Shown piece by piece: positions 1 through 5,493 of a stretch of 7,346 nucleotides of DNA. Source of the stretch: Betaproteobacteria bacterium (GTDB lineage Bacteria; Pseudomonadota; Gammaproteobacteria; Burkholderiales; UBA9220); NCBI GenBank assembly GCA_003519965.1, contig DOVS01000348.1, positions 1 through 7,346 of the forward strand, read 5' to 3'. The position numbers and the translations under genes are program-made. Each line of letters begins with the position of its first letter. Position 1 is the first letter of the stretch. The notes below the pieces were generated by a model, which was not told where the DNA came from, did not search any database, and saw nothing but the letters and a program-made list of their open reading frames with translations.

Positions 1-1073
1 GTTTTGCCGGCGGCAACACGGTTTTCCGTGGTTTCCACGCCATGGTCCACCGCGTTGCGGATAAGATGCACTAGCGGGTCGTTTAAGTCTTCGATCATGG
101 TTTTGTCGATCTCGGTTTCCTCGCCGGAAAGAACAAGTTCGACATCCTTGCCTAGTTGCCGCGCTACATCGCGGGCTAGGCGGGGATATTTTTGGAACAG
201 CCGGCCGATTGGCTGCATCCGGGTTTTCATTACCGCATTTTGCAAATCGCCCACCAGCAGATCCAGTTGGCTAACCGATTCATCCAGCGCCTTGAGCGTC
301 TCGGCATCGGTTTTCCCCGCCAGAATATCCGCGCGTAAGGTCGTCAAACGATTCTTGGTCAGACCGATTTCGCCGGAAAGATTGAGCACCATGTCGAGCC
401 GTGTCGTATCTACCCGGATAGTGGTTTCTTTCGCGCTGGATATGGCGGGCTGAGCGGCGCGCGATGGGGGTTTGAGCGGTTGAATGGACTGAATCGAGGC
501 GGTCCTCGCCTCCGGTGCGGCTGGCGTGACCGGGGCTGGTGCGCCGTCCGCGGGCGGCAGCGCCGGGGAAGGCGCGCCGGTGAGAGATTCCAGCAGTACC
601 GGCCAGTTTGGACCACCGTGCTCTCCGTTGGCGTCTGTTGGCGTTTCCGCTGGCGGCGGAGGCGCCTCGGCGGCAGGCGCCTTACCGGAAAGAATAGCGT
701 CCAGCGCGGCGAGTAGGGAGGCGTCCGCCGATTGAGGCATTTGCTGTTGCTGCAAGTCGTCGAACATCTGACGCACGCAGCCGGTGGCCGCCATGATGAC
801 GTCCATGATATTCGCGGTCAGTTGCAGTTCATCCGAGCGGAGTTTGTCGAATAGGTTTTCCGTGCGGTGGCATAGCTCCACTAATGGGGTGGCGTTAAGG
901 AACCCTGCGCCGCCTTTGATGGTATGGAAGCCGCGGAAAATATCGTTTAGTAGATTTTTATCGCTGGGGTTTTTCTCCAGATCGACCAGCTTGTTGTCTA
1001 CATCGGCCAGCAGTTCGCCCGCCTCCGTGAGGAAGTCGGCCAGTAAATCTTCCATGCCCGCGAATTGGCTCAT
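1..1073 (-). CDS. cheA: Chemotaxis histidine kinase CheA, N-terminal part (3' end outside window)
   Basis: CheA is the cytoplasmic kinase of the receptor array; it autophosphorylates a histidine in its HPt domain and passes the phosphate to CheY and CheB. The visible 357 residues begin with an HPt (P1) domain, with the phosphoacceptor at His50 in FHTIKGGAGFL. A Pro/Ala-rich linker follows (about 130-213), then the P3 dimerisation helices (about 216-283, with NAVMKTRMQPIG at its end) and the beginning of the P4 ATPase, including the N-box HLIRNAVDHG (336-345, Asn340). The G boxes and the CheW-like P5 domain lie outside the window. A globular P2 domain is not apparent in the linker. The ATG at 1071-1073 has an AAGGA ribosome site 7 bases upstream and follows cheZ by 29 bases, so it is the last visible gene of the operon. 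Family assignment is firm; the gene is cut by the window edge, not broken. Confidence 0.97.
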   Translation of the reverse strand, partial: MSQFAGMEDLLADFLTEAGELLADVDNKLVDLEKNPSDKNLLNDIFRGFHTIKGGAGFLNATPLVELCHRTENLFDKLRSDELQLTANIMDVIMAATGCVRQMFDDLQQQQMPQSADASLLAALDAILSGKAPAAEAPPPPAETPTDANGEHGGPNWPVLLESLTGAPSPALPPADGAPAPVTPAAPEARTASIQSIQPLKPPSRAAQPAISSAKETTIRVDTTRLDMVLNLSGEIGLTKNRLTTLRADILAGKTDAETLKALDESVSQLDLLVGDLQNAVMKTRMQPIGRLFQKYPRLARDVARQLGKDVELVLSGEETEIDKTMIEDLNDPLVHLIRNAVDHGVETTENRVAAGK

Positions 1074-1102
1074 GTGATGTTCCTTTTACGTATGGCTTTC
1101 CG

Positions 1103-1840
1103 TCAGAAGCCCAGGCTTTCCAACAGTTCGTCTACTTGCTCTTGGCTGGTCACAATGTCCGACCGACCCTCGGCGTTGACTACCGGGCCGTTGAGTAAAT
1201 CCTCGCTAAGGGCCGATTTTTTCTCTGGCGGCGTACTGGCGACTAGCAATTGGAGTAGTTGTTGCTCGATATCTTGGGCTAAGGTGACCACCTTCTTGAT
1301 GACCTGACCGGTTAGGTCTTGGAAGTCCTGGGCCATAATAATTTCCATCAATTGCGCGTTAGTGGCCTGGGTCTGGGTGGGCACCCCCTGTAGAAAATCC
1401 CGCGTTTGGGCCGCCAGCGCCTTGAATTCCTCGACACCGAGCTTGTTGTCGAATACTGCCTGCCATTGCTGCGCTAGCGGCTGGGCGCCGGCTTCGAGTG
1501 CTTCCTGAATAGGTTTTGCTTTCTCGGCGGCGTTAAGGGCCCGCACCGCCGCTTGCTCCGTTAGGTTGGCGATATAGTTCAGACGCTCCCGTGTGTCCGG
1601 CATCACGCTGGCGGCTTCTTCGAGAGACTTGTCATAGCCCAGTTGGCGTAACGTTTCGTGCAGCCCGCGAGTCAGGTGGCCGATGCGCGAATACACATCT
1701 TCTTCATCGCCTGTCTGCGCTGCGGACAGTGGGGAAGCCGCATCGCTTTTTTCGGCCTGGGCCGGTGGTTCGTCGTAGGACTGAGCGATGCTGTCGAATA
1801 GATCTTCCAGTTCGGCTGAATCGCCGGATTCATTGCTCAC
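1103..1840 (-). CDS. cheZ: CheY-P phosphatase CheZ
   Basis: CheZ speeds dephosphorylation of CheY-P and so ends the motor-switching signal. The 245-residue product is somewhat longer than the roughly 214-residue enteric protein, with extra acidic and Ala-rich sequence near the N-terminus (about 1-48). The catalytic segment is AQDFQDLTGQ at 170-179. By correspondence with the E. coli active site (Asp143, Gln147), the catalytic residues are Asp175 and Gln179. The long flanking helices (about 50-115 and 160-200) fit the four-helix dimer, and the C-terminal tail VDELLESLGF matches the CheY-binding peptide of the family. The start is GTG at 1838-1840: an AAGGAG site sits 7 bases upstream, while the ATG a few bases further in is out of frame. 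The gap to the cheY stop is 12 bases, which favours coupled translation. Confidence 0.97.
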   Translation of the reverse strand: MSNESGDSAELEDLFDSIAQSYDEPPAQAEKSDAASPLSAAQTGDEEDVYSRIGHLTRGLHETLRQLGYDKSLEEAASVMPDTRERLNYIANLTEQAAVRALNAAEKAKPIQEALEAGAQPLAQQWQAVFDNKLGVEEFKALAAQTRDFLQGVPTQTQATNAQLMEIIMAQDFQDLTGQVIKKVVTLAQDIEQQLLQLLVASTPPEKKSALSEDLLNGPVVNAEGRSDIVTSQEQVDELLESLGF

Positions 1841-1847
1841 GAGGCCT

Positions 1848-1853
1848 CTCCTT
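1848..1853 (-). promoter_or_regulatory. Ribosome binding site of cheZ, overlapping the cheY stop
   Basis: On the minus strand AAGGAG lies 7 bases before the GTG start of cheZ. Its first A is the last base of the cheY TGA stop codon. The site supports the GTG start and suggests that ribosomes ending cheY re-initiate on cheZ. Confidence 0.75.
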
Positions 1854-2245
1854 CATGCTTTCTGGATATTCTGAAAAATCTTGTTGAGTTTTTCTTCCAA
1901 TACGGCGGCGGTGAATGGTTTTACAACATAACCGCTGGCCCCTGCCTTGGCGGCTTCGATAATGTTATCTTTTTTCGCCTCGGCGGTGACCATCAGAACG
2001 GGCAAGTGCTTCAAGGCGGCGTCGGCTCGGATCGCTTTCAGCATGTCGATTCCCGTCATATTCGGCATATTCCAATCGGTGACGACGAACTCAAAATTGC
2101 TGCCGCGTAGTTTGGTTAGTCCGGCGACGCCATCCTCCGCCTCATCCACGTTGGTAAATCCCAATTCCTTCAGCAGATTGCGCACAATGCGCCGCATGGT
2201 TGAAAAGTCGTCGACGACCAAAAATTTCATATTCTTATCAACCAT
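1853..2245 (-). CDS. cheY: Chemotaxis response regulator CheY
   Basis: CheY is a single-domain receiver; when phosphorylated by CheA it binds FliM at the flagellar switch. The product is 130 residues and lines up almost without gaps with enteric CheY as I recall it. The acid pair is Asp12-Asp13 ([12 protein letters not shown]), the phosphoacceptor is Asp57 ([10 protein letters not shown]), Thr87 lies in MVTAEAKK, Tyr106 in [10 protein letters not shown], and Lys109 in the same stretch. There is no output domain. I chose the ATG at 2243-2245 because GGAG lies 6 bases upstream and the N-terminus [13 protein letters not shown] then matches the enteric MADKELKFLVVDD in length. A TTG two codons upstream and an ATG five codons downstream are less likely. 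It follows cheV copy B after 81 bases and precedes cheZ, its phosphatase. Confidence 0.98.
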   Translation of the reverse strand: MVDKNMKFLVVDDFSTMRRIVRNLLKELGFTNVDEAEDGVAGLTKLRGSNFEFVVTDWNMPNMTGIDMLKAIRADAALKHLPVLMVTAEAKKDNIIEAAKAGASGYVVKPFTAAVLEEKLNKIFQNIQKA

Positions 2246-2251
2246 TTGCAA

Positions 2252-2255
2252 CTCC
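2252..2255 (-). promoter_or_regulatory. Ribosome binding site that sets the cheY start
   Basis: Minus-strand GGAG followed by TTGCAA and then ATG. The 6-base spacing favours the ATG at 2243-2245 over the TTG at 2249-2251 and the ATG at 2228-2230. Confidence 0.65.
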
Positions 2256-2326
2256 GGCAGTGATTTTTCCCAACATTTTCATCGTTCCAGGCGCCAAATC
2301 GTTTCCCCTTACCAGTAACGGGTCAA

Positions 2327-3262
2327 TCATCGCATTAACAGCGGTCTGAGCGTCTCCGCCAACACGACCGGATCGAATTTTGCCACATATGCATCGACCC
2401 CGACTTGTTGCCCCATGATGCGGTTAGCCTCCGACGACAGCGAAGAGTGCATCACGACCGGAATTCCTTCGAACTTGCGATCCGACTTAATTTTTTTCGT
2501 TAGCACGTATCCATCCATTTCAGGCATTTCGGCGTCGGTTAGCACGATGCTCAGTTGGTCGCGTAGCGGCAGACCGTCGTGCTGCGCCCGGGTGGCAAGC
2601 GCTTGCAATTTGTCCCAGGCTTCCAGACCGTCGTTGGACTGTTGATATTTGACGCCCAGCTTATCCAAAACCATCATGATTTCCTTGCGCGCTATGGTCG
2701 AGTCATCGGCGAAAAACACCATGCGCTCGGATTCCGTTTCTATCGGCGGCAAGTCGGGGACGGGTTCGATGCCGATGGCGTTGGCTAGGATTTGCTCCAC
2801 GTCGAGGATGGAAACCAGCTTGCCATTGGGCAGTTCCGTGATGGCGGTAATTAAGCCTTCATTGCCGGCGAGCATCGCTTGCGGCGGCTTAACGCGATCC
2901 CAATCGACGCGGATGATGCGATCGACATCGTGCACGAGAAAGCCTTGGGTGTGGCGGCTAAATTCGGTGACGATCATGGTTTGCCCCGTATCGTCCGGCG
3001 CGCCTTCCAGCTGGATGAATTGCGCCAGGGAGATGACCGGAATGATATTGCCGCGCAGGGAAATAACTCCTTCGATGCCGTGAGGCATGTTCGGCGTCTT
3101 GGTGATTGCCGGGGTTTGCGACACTTCGCGCACCTTGAAGACGTTGATGCCAAACAATTCGCCCGTTCCCAGGGTAAACAGGAGAATCTCCATTTTGTTG
3201 GAGCCGGCCAGCCCCGTCTTGCCTTCGACTTTATCCAATAAAGCGGCGTTCGATTCGCTCAT
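2327..3262 (-). CDS. cheV: Chemotaxis coupling protein CheV (copy B): CheW-like domain plus receiver
   Basis: CheV links receptors to CheA through a CheW-like domain and can be modulated by phosphorylation of its own receiver. In this 311-residue protein the CheW-like domain spans about 24-165 (markers FGINVFKVREV at 37-47, GVISLRGNIIPVI at 65-77, LDVEQIL at 153-159). A Pro/Glu linker (about 165-180) leads to the receiver (about 181-311) with acid pair Asp186-Asp187 (FFADDS), phosphoacceptor Asp243 (LTDAEMPEMDGY), Ser273 in MHSSLSS and Lys295 in AKFD, so the receiver looks functional. The ATG at 3260-3262 has GGAG 7 bases upstream. The gene begins 20 bases after the stop of the other cheV and is clearly paralogous to it, with the two diverged over most of their length. 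Confidence 0.96.
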   Translation of the reverse strand: MSESNAALLDKVEGKTGLAGSNKMEILLFTLGTGELFGINVFKVREVSQTPAITKTPNMPHGIEGVISLRGNIIPVISLAQFIQLEGAPDDTGQTMIVTEFSRHTQGFLVHDVDRIIRVDWDRVKPPQAMLAGNEGLITAITELPNGKLVSILDVEQILANAIGIEPVPDLPPIETESERMVFFADDSTIARKEIMMVLDKLGVKYQQSNDGLEAWDKLQALATRAQHDGLPLRDQLSIVLTDAEMPEMDGYVLTKKIKSDRKFEGIPVVMHSSLSSEANRIMGQQVGVDAYVAKFDPVVLAETLRPLLMR

Positions 3263-3282
3263 GGTTTAACTCCAGACATCAC

Positions 3283-4230
3283 TTATGTACTCAGCAACCG
3301 TTTGACCGTCTCGGACAGCTTTTGCGGTTCAAATTTTGGAACGTATTCGTCAACGCCGACGGATCGGCCCAATTGCTGGTTCGACATACCGCTTAACGAG
3401 GAATGCATCAAGATGGGGATGCCGGCGAAGCGGGGGTCGCTCTTGATATTCTTGGTAAGCATGTAGCCATCCATTTCGGGCATTTCCACGTCGGTGAGAA
3501 TAAGCGAAATATAATCTTTAACCGGCCGATTGTTCGTGTCCGCATGAGAGGCGACCTTGAGCAGTTCTTTCCATGCTTGGCCGCCGTTGATGGAGGCGAT
3601 ATATTTTACCCCCATGGCGTCGAGGGTTCGCTCGATTTGTTTTCTGGCGACATAGGAATCATCGGCGAAAAAGACGGTGCGGTCGGCATTTTCGACGGGA
3701 GTGATCGACGAATACAGCAAGTCGTCTTCCTCGGACTGCATGGTTTCGGCTAGAATTTTTTCCACGTCCATCACCATAATCAGCCGCCCGTCCGATAGCT
3801 CGGTTACCGCGGTAATTAAGCCGCCCATCTGGGTATTAAGCATTTCCGGCGGGACTTTCATCGCCGACCAGTCAAGCCGCAAGATCGTGTCGACGCTGTC
3901 CACCAGGAATGCCTGGGTGCGAACGTTATATTCGGTAACGATCATGATTTCCGGCTTTTTGTCGGATTGAATGCCGGTATATTTGATGAGATCGATGACA
4001 GGCACTAGCGCGCCGCGCAAGCTCACCATTCCTTCGACCGACGCCGGCATTTCCGGCGCACGGGTAATTTCCGGCACGCGCATGACCTCGCGCACCTTAA
4101 ATACATTGATGCCGAAAGTTTCCTTACGCCCGGTGCGCTCGTCCATTCCCAGGGAAAACAATAATATTTCCAGCTTGTTCGTCCCGGCGAGCTTCGTTCT
4201 GGCGTCAATGCTTTTCAACAAGTCTGACAT
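3283..4230 (-). CDS. cheV: Chemotaxis coupling protein CheV (copy A): CheW-like domain plus receiver
   Basis: First gene of the minus-strand chemotaxis operon, 315 residues. The CheW-like domain (about 20-162) carries FGINVFKVREV at 39-49 and GMVSLRGALVPVIDL at 67-81. Compared with copy B, the loop before FGINVF holds about six extra charged residues (DERTGRKET at 30-38). An acidic linker (about 163-183, with EEDD at 167-170) leads to the receiver: acid pair Asp190-Asp191, phosphoacceptor Asp247 (LTDVEMPEMDGY), Ser277 in MHSSLS, and Lys299 in PKFEP. All receiver residues needed for phosphorylation are present. The ATG at 4228-4230 is preceded by GGAGAG about 8-10 bases upstream. The nearest candidate promoter is the sigma-28-like site about 120 bases upstream. 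The adaptor role is known for the family; the receptor partner of each copy cannot be told from sequence. Confidence 0.96.
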   Translation of the reverse strand: MSDLLKSIDARTKLAGTNKLEILLFSLGMDERTGRKETFGINVFKVREVMRVPEITRAPEMPASVEGMVSLRGALVPVIDLIKYTGIQSDKKPEIMIVTEYNVRTQAFLVDSVDTILRLDWSAMKVPPEMLNTQMGGLITAVTELSDGRLIMVMDVEKILAETMQSEEDDLLYSSITPVENADRTVFFADDSYVARKQIERTLDAMGVKYIASINGGQAWKELLKVASHADTNNRPVKDYISLILTDVEMPEMDGYMLTKNIKSDPRFAGIPILMHSSLSGMSNQQLGRSVGVDEYVPKFEPQKLSETVKRLLST

Positions 4231-4346
4231 ATCGGAAACTCTCCGTTTGCGTCTTTATTTTTATCCATTTAACAAATATGCGGTGATCGATACAGTCTCA
4301 GCGAAAATTCCTGATCTTTTCCTCGTTACCCGGCCCCGTTCCTTTA

Positions 4347-4361
4347 GCTTAGCGGCTAAGC
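4347..4361. repeat. Perfect 15-base palindrome overlapping the candidate -10 element
   Basis: GCTTAGC-G-GCTAAGC has two exactly complementary 7-base arms around a single central base. It covers the GCCGCTAA element of the sigma-28-like promoter. It could be an operator for a dimeric regulator, or a by-product of the promoter sequence. The loop is too small for a stable RNA hairpin at full stem length, and no T-run follows. Confidence 0.5.
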
Positions 4362-4376
4362 GGTAAGGATACTTTA
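4349..4376 (-). promoter_or_regulatory. Candidate sigma-28 (FliA) promoter of the cheV-cheV-cheY-cheZ-cheA operon
   Basis: On the minus strand TAAAGTAT (4376-4369) is followed after 12 bases by GCCGCTAA (4356-4349). The known flagellar sigma-28 consensus is TAAAGTTT, 11 bases, GCCGATAA; this site matches 7 of 8 bases in each half, with one extra spacer base. Transcription would begin near 4340, leaving a leader of roughly 110 bases before the first cheV. Late, FliA-dependent expression is normal for chemotaxis genes, so the context supports the match. No start has been mapped. Confidence 0.55.
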
Positions 4377-4403
4377 AAAGGGTGTTTTAACAAATACTTT
4401 AAA
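4369..4403 (-). repeat. Direct repeat TTTAAAGTAT, two copies 25 bases apart
   Basis: Exact copies lie at 4394-4403 and 4369-4378 on the minus strand. The downstream copy contains the -35 half of the candidate sigma-28 promoter; the upstream copy has no matching -10 at the right distance. It may be a duplicated promoter half or a protein-binding site, or chance in an AT-rich stretch. Confidence 0.4.
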
Positions 4404-4454
4404 TTCGCCATTCATTATTTGCGAGTCGCCTGCAATGCGCGTTTCAAGTCTTGA

Positions 4455-4502
4455 GGCCGCTGGATTCCAGCAAAATGCTAGATTGCCGGCGGCATGACGG
4501 CC
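4455..4502. repeat. REP-like imperfect palindrome
   Basis: The stretch from CCGCTGGATTCCAGCA to TGCTAGATTGCCGGCGG (4457-4492) folds as an imperfect hairpin with an AGCA/TGCT tip and a three-base loop, inside outer GGCC arms at 4455-4458 and 4499-4502. On the minus strand it reads GTCATGCC followed later by GGAATCCAGC. That resembles a style of short intergenic palindrome (GTCATTCC to GGAATCCAG) common in proteobacterial genomes. It lies about 36 bases beyond the stop of the ParA-like gene and might protect or end that transcript, but it has no T-run. Membership of a repeat family is from recall; other copies are not visible here. Confidence 0.45.
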
Positions 4503-4538
4503 ATTTGTAAGCAACAAACTGAATTATATAATGAAAAC

Positions 4539-5303
4539 TTATATAAATCCGTGTGAGATCAACTCTTCCACCAAAAATTCGTAGTCCTTGGCGCCTTGGC
4601 TGTGGGGGGCGTGGGTAAAAATGTCGCGATTGTAGGCGGGGCTTTCGGTCAAGCTGACATTTTCGGCGATGCGGGTTTCGCAGAGCTCGTCGCCAAATCT
4701 TTCCCGTAGTTGCGCTAGCAATTCCCAAGATAACTTACGGCGTGCGTCGAAACGGGTAATAACGTAGCGCCGCGCCACCCGTTTTTTGATCACGTGCTCC
4801 AACGCTTTTAAGGTGCGTTCCAATTGAGTCGCTCCTTTTAACGCCAGATAGTCGGTTGAAATCCGCACGAGCACCTTGGTGGAGGCGAAAATGGCGTTGA
4901 GGGATAACACGCCGAGCATGGGGCAGCAATCGATGAGAATGGGCATACCGTCTTGCTCTAGCATCTCTTCCTGGATGCCGACCTTTAGTCGGTTGACGAC
5001 TTTCGGCCCCTTGCCGAAGAGCGAATCGACCTTGGATAATTCAAAGTGCGAGGGAATGATATGCGCTCCCATGGGCGTTTCGTGCACCAATTCACTCAGC
5101 GATTTCAATTCCTTATAAAATCCGAGAATACTGTCTTGACCGGTAGCGGCGGAAGCGTTGGCGATCGCGCTTAAGTGGGCCTGTGGATCCAGATCGATCG
5201 ACAATGGCTCCGTTCCGCGCCGGGCTAGGGCAGCCGCCATATTTAGTGTCGTGGTTGTTTTTCCGACACCGCCCTTCTGGTTAAAAACTGCGATGATTGT
5301 CAT
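4539..5303 (-). CDS. ParA/MinD-superfamily P-loop ATPase, orphan (no ParB here)
   Basis: A 254-residue ATPase of the ParA type, which cycles between ATP-bound dimer and monomer to position cargo such as plasmids, chromosomes or protein clusters. The deviant Walker A motif is QKGGVGKTT at 9-17, with signature Lys10 and catalytic Lys15. The Walker A' region is IDLDPQAHLS at 36-45 (Asp37, Asp39), and the Walker B is ILIDCCPMLG at 122-131 with Asp125. Chromosomal ParA proteins usually have Thr-Pro-Pro after that aspartate; here it is Cys-Cys-Pro. No N-terminal DNA-binding domain is present, so it is the short form. I chose the ATG at 5301-5303 because the P-loop sits at its usual distance from it and AGGA lies 8 bases upstream. 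The gene sits between the che operon and fleSR, so a role like that of ParC or PpfA in placing chemotaxis arrays is an inference. FlhG/FleN is another relative, but the sequence does not look like it. Confidence 0.88.
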   Translation of the reverse strand: MTIIAVFNQKGGVGKTTTTLNMAAALARRGTEPLSIDLDPQAHLSAIANASAATGQDSILGFYKELKSLSELVHETPMGAHIIPSHFELSKVDSLFGKGPKVVNRLKVGIQEEMLEQDGMPILIDCCPMLGVLSLNAIFASTKVLVRISTDYLALKGATQLERTLKALEHVIKKRVARRYVITRFDARRKLSWELLAQLRERFGDELCETRIAENVSLTESPAYNRDIFTHAPHSQGAKDYEFLVEELISHGFI

Positions 5304-5344
5304 CTGCCGTATCCTAGATGATTTCGTAAGCCCCCCGCAAGCAA

Positions 5345-5371
5345 CCTCGGCTTCCCCGCCGCGAGCCAAGG
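5345..5371 (-). other. Possible hairpin in the leader of the ParA-like gene
   Basis: On the minus strand CCTTGGCT and AGCCGAGG pair over 8 bases (one G-U) around an 11-base GC-rich loop, about 40 bases before the start codon. On the plus strand the same pair is a C-A mismatch, so any RNA structure would favour the minus-strand transcript. No T-run follows. It may be a chance fold in GC-rich DNA. Confidence 0.25.
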
Positions 5372-5435
5372 TGTGCGCGCTAAGACCATAACCTTAATGA
5401 ATGAGGCCTGGTTGGGTAGGTCGCCGCCAATATCA

Positions 5436-5463
5436 ATTGTATACTTCAATATTTAAGCGCCAA
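5436..5463 (-). promoter_or_regulatory. Weak candidate sigma-70 promoter for the ParA-like gene
   Basis: On the minus strand TTGGCG (5463-5458) and TACAAT (5441-5436) are 16 bases apart, matching TTGACA/TATAAT at 4 of 6 and 5 of 6 positions. They lie in an AT-rich pocket between the two divergent genes. Transcription would start near 5429, giving a leader of about 125 bases. The same pocket carries TATACT on the plus strand (5440-5445), but I found no matching -35 for it. Confidence 0.3.
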
Positions 5464-5493
5464 ATAGACGGCGCAGGCTACGCGACGACACCA

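Larger units (their letters stand above)
4231..4538. other. Intergenic region between the cheV operon and the ParA-like gene
   Basis: This 308-base stretch has no convincing gene and is more AT-rich than its surroundings in several blocks. Both flanking genes point left, so it holds the 3' flank of the ParA-like gene and the leader of the chemotaxis operon. It contains a REP-like hairpin (4455-4502), a 10-base direct repeat (4369-4403), a sigma-28-like promoter (4349-4376) and a 15-base palindrome (4347-4361), each listed separately. I see no strong intrinsic terminator with a T-run after the ParA-like gene. Confidence 0.7.

Noticed and set aside
4..453. Plus-strand open frame of 149 codons opposite cheA
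   Set aside because: It is antisense to the strongly conserved CheA P3/P4 coding sequence and is rich in Ser, Arg and Thr as expected for a shadow frame. No homology is recognised.
2305..2326. Hairpin just after the cheV copy B stop as a transcription terminator
   Set aside because: On the minus strand CCCGTTAC and GTAAGGGG pair with one mismatch and almost no loop, and no T-run follows. The closely spaced cheY is more likely co-transcribed.
2649..3083. Plus-strand open frame of 144 codons opposite cheV copy B
   Set aside because: It lies wholly antisense to a conserved CheW-like domain, with no recognisable motif and no ribosome site noted.
3971..4366. Plus-strand open frame of 131 codons spanning the 5' end of cheV copy A and the intergenic region
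   Set aside because: Most of it is antisense to cheV, and the rest crosses the promoter region. The translated product shows no domain.
5304..5369. Upstream TTG extension of the ParA-like protein (22 more residues)
   Set aside because: The P-loop would be moved away from its usual place near the N-terminus, and the added residues come from a GC-rich leader with a possible hairpin. The ATG at 5303 has a reasonable ribosome site.
5411..5490. Sigma-54 promoter for fleS
   Set aside because: Several GG-N10-GC pairs occur (for example near 5414 and 5469), but each matches only about half of the TGGCACG-N4-TTGC consensus. The second would start transcription almost at the start codon.
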